64,000 bases of DNA from contig NZ_CP092915.1 in the NCBI RefSeq assembly GCF_022557175.1, forward strand, positions 930,001 to 994,000. Reading direction: 5' to 3'. The translations under genes and the position numbers were made by a program. Source of the stretch: Mycolicibacterium sp. YH-1. GTDB taxonomy: Bacteria; Actinomycetota; Actinomycetes; Mycobacteriales; Mycobacteriaceae. Below are positions 26,797 through 37,156 of this stretch, piece by piece. How positions within the stretch are numbered: the stretch's first letter is position 1; each line of letters starts with the position of its first letter. The notes under the pieces were generated by a model that worked only from the letters and a program-made list of their open reading frames with translations, was not told the DNA's origin and searched no databases.

Positions 26797-27594
26797 CTAG
26801 CGAGTCAGGGCGACGGACGCCTCGGCGGTGTAGTTGAGGAACGTCAGGGTCTCCTCGAGGTAGAGCGAGATCGTCTCCGCGTCGTGAGACAGGTAGCCGA
26901 TCGACACGTCGGTGCCGAGCTGCAGGTCGAAGTCCCCACCCCGGGTGGACAGCACGAACGCGCCGTCGATCGCGGGTGCCCAGATGATGTCGCCGTCGAC
27001 CAGTCGGCCGAGGTGCTCGCGGATCGGATAGCCGTGCGCGGTGGTCTCGCTGACCGCGGTGTACACATCGGCCGACAGCAGGACGCTGTACGGTCCGTCG
27101 ACACCGGCGAGACGCAGCTCGGACAGGGCTTGGGCGATGACGTCGGGGATCTCGCGGACATCCTCTGGCAGCGCGAGAGCCGGGTTGGAACTCGTCTTGC
27201 GAATGCCGCTGATCGACGCCGCCGGGTATCCCTCGAAGATGGCCCGGTCCTCGGCGAATGCCAGTTGTTTGGCGGCCTCCTTCACCGGATCCCAGTCGGA
27301 GTCCTGCGAGCCGCGCTCGACATCGTCAACATCCGTGCGGCCCACGGTGAACGGCACCCGCAGGCGCACCAGCGGACGGCTGTCACGCAGGTGTGCGACC
27401 ACGCCGTCACCGGGTGACTCCACATCCAGCAGGTGACCGGTGCTGATCGCCGCCGTCGTCGACCCGCTGGGCCCGCTGACGTCGATCACACGACGACCTG
27501 CGATGTGCCGCTTGAAGGTTCGGGTCGCCTCAAGTTCGATCTCGGCCCACGCCTCGTTGGTGATCGGCGCGAGTTCGCGGTGCAGGTTGTTCAT
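26797..27594 (-). CDS. encapsulin nanocompartment shell protein (Cfp29-like)
   Basis: This is a 265-residue family 1 encapsulin with an HK97-like fold that self-assembles into a closed protein shell. The N-terminus NNLHRELAPITNEAWAEIELEA is characteristic of this group, and M. tuberculosis Cfp29 (Rv0798c) holds the same place. The shell binds cargo through a short C-terminal peptide. The start codon shares one base with the stop of the DyP gene (TGATG), so cargo and shell are translated together. The compartment is linked to oxidative stress defence. Confidence 0.95.
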   Translation of the reverse strand: MNNLHRELAPITNEAWAEIELEATRTFKRHIAGRRVIDVSGPSGSTTAAISTGHLLDVESPGDGVVAHLRDSRPLVRLRVPFTVGRTDVDDVERGSQDSDWDPVKEAAKQLAFAEDRAIFEGYPAASISGIRKTSSNPALALPEDVREIPDVIAQALSELRLAGVDGPYSVLLSADVYTAVSETTAHGYPIREHLGRLVDGDIIWAPAIDGAFVLSTRGGDFDLQLGTDVSIGYLSHDAETISLYLEETLTFLNYTAEASVALTR

Positions 27595-28619
27595 CAGGGA
27601 TGTCCTTTCAGACTGCCGATCGAGAGCGAACCGGAATACGAGGGAGCGGGTGCGGTGGCCACGGGGAGGTCGACATCCGCGTCGGTGGGCAATGGCGGTG
27701 GATCATCGAGGAAATCGGCGGTGGGCGTGAAGAACAGGCAGCCGCTGACCGCGGTCGAGAAGTCCAGGATCCGATCGGTGTTACCGGGCGGATCCCCGAT
27801 GAACATGTTGGTCAGCATCCGCTCGGTGACCGCGGCCGCACGGGAGTAGCCGATGAAGTACGTGCCGAACTCCGCCTTACCGACCTCGCCGAACGGCATG
27901 TTGTGCCGCACGATCTTCAGCTCGTTGCCGTCGTCGTCCTCGATGACGTTGAGCGCGACGTGCGAGTTGGCGGGCTTGACGGTGTCATCGAGTTCGATGT
28001 CGTCGAGCTTCGTGCGGCCTATCGCCGCCTCCTGCTCCGCGACCGAGATCGAGTTCCACGCACTCATGTCGTGCAGGTAGCGCTGGACGTGCACGTAGCA
28101 ACCGCCGGCGAAGTCGGGATCCTCGTCGCCGATCTGCGTGGCGCTCGCAGCGATCTGACCGCTGGGGTTCTCCGTGCCGTCGACGAAACCCATCAGGTCC
28201 CGGTTGTCGAAGAACTTGAAGCCGTGCACCTCGTCGACGACGGTCACGGCACCGGCCATCGCCTCCACGAGCTTGCCAGCCAACTCGAAACAGACGTCCA
28301 GGGACTCCGCGCGGATGTGGAAGAGCAGATCGCCCGGAGTGGACGGCGCACGGTGGCGCGGGCCCTCCAACGCGATGAAGGGATGCAACTCGACGGGTCG
28401 CGGTCCGGCGAACAACCGGTCCCACGCGTCGGAGCCGATCGAGGCGACCACCGACAGATTCTTCGTCGGATCACGAAAGCCGATGGCGCGCACTAGGCCC
28501 GAGATCTCGCCGAGCGCGTCGTGCACCACGGACTCGCCGCCGTCGTCGATCGTGGCGATCAGGAAGATCGCAGCAGGCGTCAGCGGCGCCAGCACTGGCT
28601 GCGGAACGGCATCGGGCAC
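27594..28619 (-). CDS. DyP-type peroxidase, encapsulin cargo
   Basis: This is a 341-residue heme peroxidase (Rv0799c-like). The distal motif GFVDGTENP lies near residue 155, and the proximal His is in [12 protein letters not shown] near residue 216. The C-terminus [10 protein letters not shown] is the encapsulation-targeting peptide known for DyP cargo. GTG 28619 has TAGGGT 6 bases upstream, so the mRNA is probably leaderless. The gene forms a two-gene operon with the encapsulin. It is divergent from pepC across 50 bases. Confidence 0.95.
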   Translation of the reverse strand: MPDAVPQPVLAPLTPAAIFLIATIDDGGESVVHDALGEISGLVRAIGFRDPTKNLSVVASIGSDAWDRLFAGPRPVELHPFIALEGPRHRAPSTPGDLLFHIRAESLDVCFELAGKLVEAMAGAVTVVDEVHGFKFFDNRDLMGFVDGTENPSGQIAASATQIGDEDPDFAGGCYVHVQRYLHDMSAWNSISVAEQEAAIGRTKLDDIELDDTVKPANSHVALNVIEDDDGNELKIVRHNMPFGEVGKAEFGTYFIGYSRAAAVTERMLTNMFIGDPPGNTDRILDFSTAVSGCLFFTPTADFLDDPPPLPTDADVDLPVATAPAPSYSGSLSIGSLKGHP

Positions 28620-28625
28620 ATCTGG

Positions 28626-28631
28626 ACCCTA
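28626..28631 (-). promoter_or_regulatory. -10 element of the DyP-encapsulin operon
   Basis: TAGGGT on the minus strand lies 6 bases before the GTG of the DyP gene. This predicts a leaderless transcript for the nanocompartment operon. Confidence 0.45.
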
Positions 28632-28669
28632 GCGCCAACGCGGGGGAAATCACCCGTCAAGATACAAAG

Positions 28670-29926
28670 ATGGCAGCCAGCCCCCAGAGCCTCTGCGAGT
28701 TCATCGACGCATCCCCGTCGCCCTATCACGTGTGCGAGACCGCAGCGCGGCGGTTGCGTGACGCGGGCCTGACCGAACTGTCCGAGAGCGAGCACTGGCC
28801 GAACACGCCCGGCGGCTACTTCACGGTCCGCGCGGGCTCACTCGTGGCGTGGCGGACGAACGGCGCCGCAACGCCGTTCCGCATCGTCGGCGGTCACACC
28901 GACAGTCCGAACCTGCGGGTCAAACAGCACCCCGACCGGGTCGTCGCCGGCTGGCGCGTCGTGGCACTGCAGCCTTACGGCGGAGCCTGGCTGAACTCCT
29001 GGCTCGACCGCGACCTCGGGGTCAGCGGCCGGTTGTCGCTGCGCCGCGGCAACACCGTCGAGCACGTGCTGGTCCGCGTCGACGACCCGGTGCTGCGTGT
29101 GCCGCAGCTGGCGATACACCTCTCCGAGGACCGCAAGGGTGTGACGCTGGATCCGCAGCGCCACGTCAACGCCGTATGGGGCGTCGGCGATTCCGCACGC
29201 GACTTCGTCTCCTACGTCGCCGCGAGTGTGGACCTCGACCCCGGTGAGGTGCTCGCTGCGGACCTCATGACCCACGACCTGGCCCCGTCGACGGTCATCG
29301 GCGTCGACCGCGACATGGTCAGTGCGCCCCGGCTCGACAATCAGGGCACCTGCTACGCCGGGTTGGAGGCGTTCCTGGCCGCCGAACCGGGTGAGCACCT
29401 GCCAGTGCTTGCGCTGTTCGACCACGAGGAGGTCGGCTCGACGTCCGACCACGGCGCGCAGTCCGATCTGCTGCTGACGGTGCTCGAACGCATCACGCTC
29501 GCCGCCGGCGGGGGACGCGAGGACTTCCTGCGCCGCATCCCCGGGTCCATGGTGGCCTCCGGCGACATGGCGCACGCGACGCATCCCAACTACCCGGATC
29601 GCCACGAACCGGGCCATCTGATCGCGGTGAACGGCGGGCCGGTGCTGAAGGTGCAGCCGAACCTGCGCTATGCCACCGACGGTCGTACGGCGGCTGCGTT
29701 CGCGCTGGCATGTGAGCAGGCGGGTGTCCCGTTGCAGCGCTACGAGCACCGCGCCGATCTGCCCTGCGGGTCGACCATCGGTCCGATGACGGCTGCGCGC
29801 ACGGGAATACCGACCGTCGACGTCGGCGCGGCCCAGCTCGCGATGCACTCGGCGCGTGAGCTGATGGGGGCTCACGATGTCGCGTCCTACTCGTCGGCAT
29901 TGCAGGCGTTTCTGTCACCGGCGTGA
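28670..29926 (+). CDS. pepC: M18-family aminopeptidase PepC
   Basis: This is a 418-residue zinc aminopeptidase that removes N-terminal (often acidic) residues from peptides. Metal ligands are recognisable: [12 protein letters not shown] near residue 80, FDHEEVGS near residue 250, and the C-terminal AMHSARE. Length and place match Rv0800. It starts at ATG 28670, 50 bases from the divergent DyP gene. Cytoplasmic peptide recycling is the probable role. Confidence 0.92.
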   Translation: MAASPQSLCEFIDASPSPYHVCETAARRLRDAGLTELSESEHWPNTPGGYFTVRAGSLVAWRTNGAATPFRIVGGHTDSPNLRVKQHPDRVVAGWRVVALQPYGGAWLNSWLDRDLGVSGRLSLRRGNTVEHVLVRVDDPVLRVPQLAIHLSEDRKGVTLDPQRHVNAVWGVGDSARDFVSYVAASVDLDPGEVLAADLMTHDLAPSTVIGVDRDMVSAPRLDNQGTCYAGLEAFLAAEPGEHLPVLALFDHEEVGSTSDHGAQSDLLLTVLERITLAAGGGREDFLRRIPGSMVASGDMAHATHPNYPDRHEPGHLIAVNGGPVLKVQPNLRYATDGRTAAAFALACEQAGVPLQRYEHRADLPCGSTIGPMTAARTGIPTVDVGAAQLAMHSARELMGAHDVASYSSALQAFLSPA

Positions 29927-29941
29927 TCTAGCGTGAGTCGC

Positions 29942-30292
29942 ATGTCTCTCGATATTGCGATGGTGACCTTCGACTGCACAGATCCCGACGCGCTCGCGGC
30001 GTGGTGGAGTGAGGCTGTCGGCGGCACGGTGAATGCCGTGGCACCGGGGGAGTTCGTCATGGTGGCCCTGGAGAAGGGGCCGATGCTGGGGTTCCAGAGG
30101 GTGCCCGATCCGACCCCGGGCAAGAACAAGGTCCACCTGGACTTCCACAGTGCCGACAAGGAGCCCGAGGTGGCCCGACTGGTCGCCGCCGGGGCGACAG
30201 AGGTCGGCCGGAACAGCTTCGGGCCGGGGTTCGACTGGGTGGTGCTGGCAGACCCCGAGGGCAACGCCTTCTGCGTGGCGGGCGAGGCCTGA
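29942..30292 (+). CDS. VOC-superfamily (glyoxalase/dioxygenase fold) protein, Rv0801-like
   Basis: This small 116-residue protein has a single vicinal-oxygen-chelate domain. It opens with SLDIAMVTFDCTDPDALAAWW and ends in VVLADPEGNAFCVAG, the usual boundaries of the fold. The Glu-rich end could bind a metal. ATG 29942 has TAGCGT 7 bases before it, suggesting a leaderless start. Position after pepC matches Rv0801. The substrate is unknown. Confidence 0.82.
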   Translation: MSLDIAMVTFDCTDPDALAAWWSEAVGGTVNAVAPGEFVMVALEKGPMLGFQRVPDPTPGKNKVHLDFHSADKEPEVARLVAAGATEVGRNSFGPGFDWVVLADPEGNAFCVAGEA

Positions 30293-30334
30293 CACACCGC
30301 TGAGAATGCCGGTGGACGTGGCAAGATCGCGCCG

Positions 30335-31540
30335 GTGTTGCTGTCGCTCATCGCGGTCTCGGTCGTCTTGGCGGGGTGGGCGCTCTCGGCCCGATGGCTC
30401 AAACGGTGGCTCATCACATCACCGCTGTTCCTGGTCATCGCCGGCGCGGTAGTCGAATACACCACGCACGGCTCGCTGGCCGACACCCTCGATTCCGAGC
30501 TTGCCGAGCACATCGCGGGAATCATCCTGGCGGTTCTGCTCTTCGTCGACGCGACCGCAGTCCGTGGGCGCCTGTTCGGTGGTGACCCGCGCTCGACCAT
30601 GCGACTGCTCTTCATCGCCCTGCCGCTGAGCCTGGGACTGTCGGTGCTGCTTGGCTTTTGGCTGTTGCCCAGCACCTCGTGGGGGACCCTGCTCGTCATC
30701 GCGTGCATCGTGGCGCTGGTCGACTTCTCCCCGGTCCCATCGATTGTGCGGGATAGGCAGGTGCCCCGCCGGGTCCGCGATCTGCTCAACGCGGAGGCCG
30801 GTTACAACGACGGCATCATCTCGCCGATCTTCATCTTTGCGCTGGCACTCGCCGGCGGCGATCGCGATCCGGCCGACACCCCGCTGGCGGCGCTTGCCGA
30901 CGCGGTCCCGCACACCCTCAAGGCCCTTGTCCTTGGCCTGGCGGTTGGTGCGGGCCTGGCACTGGCGGCCAACGCCGCCGAGCGACGCGGCCGGATGACC
31001 GCGCAGTCGAAACGCATCATCGTGGTGTGCGCGCCCGCCCTGGCGTACACGCTGAGTCTCGGGGTGGCGGGCAACGGTTTCGTCGCGGCCTTCGTGTGTG
31101 GTGTCGCGTATCACTATTTCCGGCGTTCCCAGGATGCCGTGCGCGAGCTGGAGCTGCTGGACGACCTCAGCTTTCTACTGACGGCGGCGATGTGGTTCGT
31201 CTTCGGCGGCGTCGCGTTGATCGCCTACTGGCGAGCCGGCCTGACAGTCGGTGTGGTGGTGTTCTGTCTGCTGGCGTTGACGCTGGTGCGGATGCTGCCG
31301 GTGGCGGTGGCGATGCTCGGGTCGAAGTTCTCCTGGCCGGAACGGCTGATGCTGGGCTGGCTGGGTCCACGGGGCGCCGCATCGATCGTTTTCGGCCTGC
31401 TGGCCTTCAATGTGCTCGAGGGAGGCGACGAACACACGGTCCTGCTCGTCATGGTCGCGGTGGTGTTGGGCAGCGTCTTCCTGCACGGTTTTGGGGCGCC
31501 AGCGGCAGCGCGCGCGTTCGCCCGCACGCAAAGCGAATAA
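30335..31540 (+). CDS. monovalent cation/proton antiporter (CPA family)
   Basis: This is a 401-residue membrane protein with about 11-12 hydrophobic segments. The acidic motif AEAGYNDGIISPIF near residue 152 corresponds to the E..ND ion-binding site of Na+/H+ exchangers. DFSPVPSIVRDRQVPRRVRDLL before it also fits. Start GTG 30335. In M. tuberculosis the spot before purL holds an acetyltransferase (Rv0802c), so this gene is a lineage-specific replacement. It is expected to aid pH or salt balance. Confidence 0.85.
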   Translation: MLLSLIAVSVVLAGWALSARWLKRWLITSPLFLVIAGAVVEYTTHGSLADTLDSELAEHIAGIILAVLLFVDATAVRGRLFGGDPRSTMRLLFIALPLSLGLSVLLGFWLLPSTSWGTLLVIACIVALVDFSPVPSIVRDRQVPRRVRDLLNAEAGYNDGIISPIFIFALALAGGDRDPADTPLAALADAVPHTLKALVLGLAVGAGLALAANAAERRGRMTAQSKRIIVVCAPALAYTLSLGVAGNGFVAAFVCGVAYHYFRRSQDAVRELELLDDLSFLLTAAMWFVFGGVALIAYWRAGLTVGVVVFCLLALTLVRMLPVAVAMLGSKFSWPERLMLGWLGPRGAASIVFGLLAFNVLEGGDEHTVLLVMVAVVLGSVFLHGFGAPAAARAFARTQSE

Positions 31541-31543
31541 ACT
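31538..31543 (+). promoter_or_regulatory. -10 element of purL, implying a leaderless mRNA
   Basis: TAAACT overlaps the stop codon of the antiporter gene and lies 6 bases before the purL GTG at 31550. Confidence 0.5.
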
Positions 31544-31549
31544 ACCGGG

Positions 31550-33844
31550 GTGACATCCGGGTCCTCCCCATCTGTAGACACCGTCCAGCACGCCGCCACC
31601 ACCCCCGATCAGCCTCAGCCCTTCCGTGAGCTGGGGCTGAAGGATGACGAGTACGAGCGGATCCGTGAGATCCTCGGCCGTCGCCCCACCGACGCCGAGC
31701 TCGCGATGTACTCGGTGATGTGGAGCGAGCACTGCTCCTACAAGTCCTCCAAGGTGCACCTGCGCTACTTCGGTGAGACGACCACCGAGGCCATGCGGTC
31801 CACCATGCTCGCGGGCATCGGTGAGAACGCCGGCGTGGTCGACATCGGTGACGGCTGGGCCGTGACGTTCAAGGTCGAGTCACACAACCACCCGTCCTAC
31901 GTCGAGCCGTACCAGGGTGCGGCGACCGGTGTCGGTGGCATCGTGCGCGACATCATGGCGATGGGCGCCCGCCCGGTGGCCGTCATGGACCAACTGCGCT
32001 TCGGCGCGGCCGACGCCCCCGACACACGGCGAGTTCTCGACGGTGTCGTGCGCGGCGTCGGCGGATACGGCAACTCGCTGGGTCTGCCGAACATCGGCGG
32101 CGAGACGGTGTTCGACCCCTGCTACGCGGGCAACCCGTTGGTCAACGCCCTGTGCGTGGGCGTGCTGCGCAAGGAGGACCTGCACCTGGCCTTCGCGTCG
32201 GGCACGGGCAACAAGATCATCTTGTTCGGCGCCCGCACCGGCCTCGACGGTATCGGCGGTGTCTCGGTGCTGGCCTCGGAGACGTTCGGTGGCGACGAGG
32301 ACGGCGCGGGCCGCAAGAAGCTGCCCAGCGTCCAGGTCGGCGACCCGTTCATGGAGAAGGTGCTCATCGAGTGCTGCCTCGACCTCTACGCGGCCGGCCT
32401 CGTGGTCGGCATCCAGGACCTCGGCGGTGCTGGATTATCGTGTGCCACATCTGAACTCGCCTCCGCCGGTGACGGCGGCATGTCCATCGAATTGGACAAG
32501 GTGCCGCTGCGGGCCAAGTTCATGACGCCCGCCGAGGTGCTCTCCAGCGAGTCGCAGGAGCGCATGTGCGCGGTGGTCACGCCGGACAACGTCGAGAAGT
32601 TCATGGCGGTGTGCCGTAAGTGGGAGGTCCTCGCGACCGTCATCGGTGAGGTCACCGAGGGCGATCGGCTACAGATCACCTGGAACGGCGAGACCGTCGT
32701 CGACGTGCCGCCGCGCACCGTCGCGCACGAGGGCCCCGTCTACGAGCGCCCCGTGCAGCGCCCCGACACCCAGGACGCGCTCAACGCCGACACCTCGGCG
32801 AAGCTGCCCCGCCCGGCCACGGGGGACGAGCTGCGCGCGACGCTGCTCGCGCTGCTGGGCAGTCCGCATCTGTGCAGCCGTGCGTTCATCACCGAGCAGT
32901 ACGACCGCTACGTGCGCGGTAACACCGTGCTGGCCGAGCACGCCGACGGTGGTGTGCTGCGCATCGACGAGGAGACCGGCCGCGGCGTGGCGCTGTCCAC
33001 CGACGCATCGGGCCGCTACACCGCCCTGGACCCCTACACCGGCGCGCAGCTGGCGCTGGCGGAGGCGTACCGCAACGTCGCCGTCACGGGAGCCACCCCC
33101 GCCGCCGTGACCAACTGCCTGAACTTCGGCTCACCCGAGGACCCCGGCGTCATGTGGCAGTTCTCCGAGGCCGTTCGCGGTCTCGCGGATGGCTGTGTGA
33201 CGCTTGGCATTCCGGTGTGTGGTGGCAACGTCAGCTTCTACAACCAGACCGGGACGACGGCGATTCACCCGACCCCGGTGGTGGGTGTGCTCGGTGTCAT
33301 CGACGACGTCAAGCGACGCATCCCCACCGGCTTCGGCACCGAACCCGGTGAGACGCTCATGCTGCTCGGCGACACCCGCGACGAGTTCGACGGCTCGATC
33401 TGGGCGCAGGTCACCGCCGACCACCTCGGCGGCATGCCGCCGACGGTCGACCTGGAGCGCGAGAAGCTCATCGCCGACGTGCTGACCGCCGGGTCGCGCG
33501 ACGGACTGATCTCGGCGGCTCACGACCTCAGCGAGGGTGGGCTGATCCAGGCGGTTGTGGAGGCCGCCATGGCCGGTGAAACCGGTTGCCGCATCCTGCT
33601 TCCGGAGGATGCCGACCCCTTCGTCACGCTGTTCTCGGAGTCCACGGGTCGGGTGCTGGTCGCCGTTCCACGTACCGAGGAGAGTCGGTTCCGCGCCATG
33701 TGCGAGGCGCGCGGACTTCCGGCGGTCCGCATCGGCGTCGTCGACGAGGGCAGTGACTCCGTCGAGGTCCAAGGGCAGTTCACCATCAGTCTCGAGGAAC
33801 TGCGGAGCACGTCGGAGGGCGTTCTGCCCGGACTGTTCGGGTGA
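31550..33844 (+). CDS. purL: phosphoribosylformylglycinamidine synthase subunit PurL
   Basis: PurL is the synthetase subunit that makes FGAM from FGAR, using ammonia from PurQ. The 764 residues are the small-PurL form that requires PurS. The N-terminal [14 protein letters not shown] and the ATP/FGAR-binding [19 protein letters not shown] are visible, as are the second-half repeats NCLNFGSPE and [10 protein letters not shown]. The stop overlaps the next start by 4 bases (GTGA). It is probably a leaderless mRNA. Confidence 0.97.
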   Translation: MTSGSSPSVDTVQHAATTPDQPQPFRELGLKDDEYERIREILGRRPTDAELAMYSVMWSEHCSYKSSKVHLRYFGETTTEAMRSTMLAGIGENAGVVDIGDGWAVTFKVESHNHPSYVEPYQGAATGVGGIVRDIMAMGARPVAVMDQLRFGAADAPDTRRVLDGVVRGVGGYGNSLGLPNIGGETVFDPCYAGNPLVNALCVGVLRKEDLHLAFASGTGNKIILFGARTGLDGIGGVSVLASETFGGDEDGAGRKKLPSVQVGDPFMEKVLIECCLDLYAAGLVVGIQDLGGAGLSCATSELASAGDGGMSIELDKVPLRAKFMTPAEVLSSESQERMCAVVTPDNVEKFMAVCRKWEVLATVIGEVTEGDRLQITWNGETVVDVPPRTVAHEGPVYERPVQRPDTQDALNADTSAKLPRPATGDELRATLLALLGSPHLCSRAFITEQYDRYVRGNTVLAEHADGGVLRIDEETGRGVALSTDASGRYTALDPYTGAQLALAEAYRNVAVTGATPAAVTNCLNFGSPEDPGVMWQFSEAVRGLADGCVTLGIPVCGGNVSFYNQTGTTAIHPTPVVGVLGVIDDVKRRIPTGFGTEPGETLMLLGDTRDEFDGSIWAQVTADHLGGMPPTVDLEREKLIADVLTAGSRDGLISAAHDLSEGGLIQAVVEAAMAGETGCRILLPEDADPFVTLFSESTGRVLVAVPRTEESRFRAMCEARGLPAVRIGVVDEGSDSVEVQGQFTISLEELRSTSEGVLPGLFG

Positions 33845-35565
33845 GGGCGCCAGCCCACATACAACACCCGCTACTGCTTTGGGCCTGGAGCCTGCTCCGG
33901 CTCGACTTCGTCGGCGTTCCGTTCGGCGCGCTGTTCTTCTGCCTGTCGCTGACCCCATCGCTGCTGCCCCGCGACTGGCTGTTCCAGGGGCTCATCGGGG
34001 GTCTCAACGCGTCGATCGGCTACGCCATCGGCGTGCTGATCGGAAAGGCGGTGCGCCGCTTCATTCTCCGCGGCCGCAGCTGGTGGCCGCCCGCACCGCG
34101 AGTCCTGTACTGGTTGAAGGGCGTGACCGTCGCGGCATCGATCGCCGCGTCCCTGCTGATGCTCGTGCCCGCCTCGGCGTGGCAGCGCCAGGTGTCGACG
34201 CTGATGGGCATCGAGGGTCCCGACACGCCGGCCTACCTACGCACGCTGGGAATCTCGGTGCTCGTCGGCGGACTGTGCGTGGGGATGTCGCGGGTATTCC
34301 TGGATGCCGCCAAGCTGTGGGCGCGTCTGTTCATCCGGCGGTGGCACCTGCATCACGAGGTGGCGTTGTTCATCGGTGCGTCGATCATGGTCGTGGTGCT
34401 CATCATGCTCATCAACGGCGTGCTGTACCGGGGCTTTCTGGCCGGCGCGAGCATGGTGTTCCAGCCGCAGAACTCCGCCACCCGCGACGGTGTCACCCAA
34501 CCCACGGCGCCACAGAGATCAGGTAGCCCAACATCATTCGCGCCGTGGGACACGTTGGGCTATCAGGGCCGCAACTTCGTGGCGACCGGCCCCGACATCG
34601 ACGACCTGGTGCGGGTCAACGGCAGACCGGCCAAGGAGCCGATCAGGGTCTATGCCGGGCTGCAGACCGCCGACAGCGATGCCGCGCGCATGGACGTCGT
34701 GATTCGCGAACTCGAGCGCACCGGCGCATTCGACCGCAAGTTGCTCGTCATCGTGCCGACCACGGGAACCGGCTGGGTCAATCCCGTCGCCGCCCGCGCA
34801 CTGGAGACCATGTACAACGGCGACACCGCCATGGTCGCGGTGCAGTACTCCTATCTGCCCAGTTGGATCTCGTTTCTCGCCGACCGCGAGAAGTCCACCG
34901 AGTCGGGCCGCATGCTGATCGACGCGATCCACGATCGCTGGACGGCGTTGCCGCCGCAGGGGCGGCCCAAACTGGTGCTCTACGGCGAGAGTCTCGGCTC
35001 GATGGCGGGCCAGGGCGCCTTTCCCTGGCTGCCCGATATCGCGCGGATGGACTTCTCGGCCGTGCTCTGGGTTGGTCCACCGCACGAGAGTTCGCTCTGG
35101 AGTGATCTCGTCGCGCGCCGCGACCCGGGTACCCCGGAGGTGCAACCGCGCTACGACAACGGGCGCACGGTCCGCTTCTCGCAGGCCGCCGACGCGGAGG
35201 ACATCGCCCGGATCGCCGAACCCCCATGGAACGGCACCCGCGTGCTGTTCCTGCAACATGCGTCCGACCCCATCATCTGGTGGTCACCGGATCTGGTGTT
35301 CTCCCGGCCGCAGTGGCTGGTCGAGCCCCCCGGTGTTGATCGCACGGCGTCAATGCGGTGGTATCCGATCGTCACCTTCTGGCAGGTCAGCGCGGACATG
35401 ACCAACGCGTCCGCGGTGCCGGGCGGGCATGGCCACAACTACGGCGACTCAGTGCTGGACGGCTGGGCCGCCGTGGTGCCACCGGACGGTTGGACCGCCG
35501 CCGACACCGAACGCGTCCGGGCCTCGCTGCAGAAGTCGGCAGCCAAAGACGGACCCGCGTCCTGA
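33841..35565 (+). CDS. membrane-anchored alpha/beta-hydrolase (Abhydrolase_9 type)
   Basis: This is a 574-residue protein. The first 200 residues hold four to five transmembrane helices (Abhydrolase_9 N-terminal type). The extracytoplasmic or cytoplasmic C-terminal part carries an alpha/beta-hydrolase domain with the nucleophile in LYGESLGS near residue 384 and a late His in GGHGHNYG near residue 530. GTG 33841 overlaps the purL stop, and the next gene starts one base inside its stop, so purL, this hydrolase and the CPBP protease form one coupled operon. Substrate unknown; lipid or ester hydrolysis is a family-based guess. Confidence 0.82.
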   Translation: MRAPAHIQHPLLLWAWSLLRLDFVGVPFGALFFCLSLTPSLLPRDWLFQGLIGGLNASIGYAIGVLIGKAVRRFILRGRSWWPPAPRVLYWLKGVTVAASIAASLLMLVPASAWQRQVSTLMGIEGPDTPAYLRTLGISVLVGGLCVGMSRVFLDAAKLWARLFIRRWHLHHEVALFIGASIMVVVLIMLINGVLYRGFLAGASMVFQPQNSATRDGVTQPTAPQRSGSPTSFAPWDTLGYQGRNFVATGPDIDDLVRVNGRPAKEPIRVYAGLQTADSDAARMDVVIRELERTGAFDRKLLVIVPTTGTGWVNPVAARALETMYNGDTAMVAVQYSYLPSWISFLADREKSTESGRMLIDAIHDRWTALPPQGRPKLVLYGESLGSMAGQGAFPWLPDIARMDFSAVLWVGPPHESSLWSDLVARRDPGTPEVQPRYDNGRTVRFSQAADAEDIARIAEPPWNGTRVLFLQHASDPIIWWSPDLVFSRPQWLVEPPGVDRTASMRWYPIVTFWQVSADMTNASAVPGGHGHNYGDSVLDGWAAVVPPDGWTAADTERVRASLQKSAAKDGPAS

Positions 35566-36173
35566 TGCGTGACGCCCTCGCGTTGGCCACGGGGCTGGTG
35601 ACCTGGAGTGGCGCGGTCGGCCCCAGGATGGCGCCCCGCGCCCAGATGGCGGTCCAGGGCGTGTTGGCCGGTGTGCTGGTCCGTCGCTCCGGGGCCGCAC
35701 TCGGGCTGACCCCGCCGGCGATCTGGCGCGGCCTGCGGTGGGGCCTTCCGGTCGCCGCCCTGTTGTCGGCTGCCGTCGGAACGTCGACCGCGCTGCCACC
35801 GGTGCGAACCGAGATGGCCGATCGGGAACTGCCCGGATCGACGGGGGAGTGGCTGCTGGCACGTATCCCGCTCGGCACGGTGTGGAGCGAGGAGGCCGCC
35901 TATCGTGGCGCGCTGGGCGCCGCCGCCGAGGCCGCGTTCGGGCCGCGGTGGGGCCGACTGCTGCAGGCCACCGCATTCGGGCTATCGCATATCGCCGACG
36001 CACGCCGCGTCGGTGAACCCGTGGTCGGCACGGTGCTCGTCACCGGTGCTGCCGGCTGGGCATTCGCGTGGCTCTACGCCCGGTCGGGAAGCCTTCTCGC
36101 GCCGATGCTGGCTCACCTGGCGGTCAACGAGGCGGGCGCGATCGCCGCGCTCACGGTGCAGCGCAGGGCCTAG
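35565..36173 (+). CDS. CPBP-family intramembrane metalloprotease (Rv0804-like)
   Basis: This is a 202-residue membrane protein with the CPBP/Abi signature: WSEEAAYRG (EExxxR) near residue 108, FGLSHIAD near residue 142, and the late HLAVNEAG. These supply the Glu, Arg and His residues of the active site. Start ATG 35565 shares one base with the upstream stop. Place and length agree with Rv0804. Its stop overlaps that of the convergent quinone oxidoreductase (36170-36173). The target protein is unknown. Confidence 0.85.
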   Translation: MRDALALATGLVTWSGAVGPRMAPRAQMAVQGVLAGVLVRRSGAALGLTPPAIWRGLRWGLPVAALLSAAVGTSTALPPVRTEMADRELPGSTGEWLLARIPLGTVWSEEAAYRGALGAAAEAAFGPRWGRLLQATAFGLSHIADARRVGEPVVGTVLVTGAAGWAFAWLYARSGSLLAPMLAHLAVNEAGAIAALTVQRRA

Positions 36174-37156
36174 GCGTTGCGGTTGTCGAGAATGACCTTG
36201 CCGAGGGTGCTCCTGGATTCCAAGAGTTCGTGGGCGCGGGCCGCCTCCGCCATGGGAACGACGGTGTCGACGACGACGCGGAGAGTGCCGGTTTCGAACA
36301 GGGGAAGGACGTCGCGGATCACTCCCGCGATGATGTCGGCCTTCTGGTGGGCTGGACGGGCACGGAGCATTGTTGCGGTGACGCTGGCGCGCTTGGCCAT
36401 CAAAAACCCGATATCAAGCGGGGCCGGAGCGGTGGTTCCGCCGATGATCACCAGATGTCCGTCCGGTGCAAGGCATTCGACGTTTCGTGCGAGATAGTCC
36501 GAACCCACCACATCCAGAATCGCATCGACTCCGCGGCCCTCGGTGGCTGCCAGCGTGGCGGTGACGAAATCCTGGTCGCGATAGTTGATCGCGGTCTGGG
36601 CCCCCAGTTCCAGGCCAGCCCGTACTTTGGCATCGCTGCCTGCGGTGGTGATGACATGTGCGCCGATCGCGGTCGCCCACTGGATGGCGAAGGTGCCGAT
36701 ACCGCCGCCTGCGCCGTGGACCAGCACCGTCTGACCCCGTTCGAGTCGCGCGATCATGGCGAGGTTGGAGTAGACGGTGGCGGCGACTTCGGGAATGGCG
36801 GCCGCCTCGATCACCGTGAGATCCGCGGGGATGGGCATGACCTGGGTGGCCGGGACTGCCACCTCGTCGGAATAGCCGCCGCCGTCGAGCAGGGCGCAGA
36901 CCAGATCGCCGGGCCCCCAGGCCATCACATCGGCTCCGACCTCGGTGATCGTTCCCGCGCACTCCAAGCCCAACGTGCGTGACGCCCAATCGGGCACCGG
37001 GTAGTGCCCTCGGCGCTGTAGGAGATCGGCGTTGTTCACGCCGGCCGCCGCCACCCTGATCACCACCTCATCGGGTCGGGGATGGATTGGGTTCACAGAC
37101 CGCCAATGCAGGACTTCCGGGGGGCCGGGATGGTCGAACAACACCGCTGAACTCAT
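36170..37156 (-). CDS. quinone oxidoreductase, zinc-free MDR family
   Basis: This is a 328-residue medium-chain reductase of the quinone oxidoreductase group. The N-terminal GroES-like domain (DEVVIRVAAAGVNNADLLQRRG) leads into the NADPH motif VHGAGGGIG near residue 148. Catalytic zinc Cys residues are absent, as is normal in the group (PIG3-like). ATG 37156 overlaps the upstream stop (ATGA), so it is coupled to the SRPBCC-like gene. It probably reduces a quinone or enone. Confidence 0.9.
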   Translation of the reverse strand: MSSAVLFDHPGPPEVLHWRSVNPIHPRPDEVVIRVAAAGVNNADLLQRRGHYPVPDWASRTLGLECAGTITEVGADVMAWGPGDLVCALLDGGGYSDEVAVPATQVMPIPADLTVIEAAAIPEVAATVYSNLAMIARLERGQTVLVHGAGGGIGTFAIQWATAIGAHVITTAGSDAKVRAGLELGAQTAINYRDQDFVTATLAATEGRGVDAILDVVGSDYLARNVECLAPDGHLVIIGGTTAPAPLDIGFLMAKRASVTATMLRARPAHQKADIIAGVIRDVLPLFETGTLRVVVDTVVPMAEAARAHELLESRSTLGKVILDNRNA

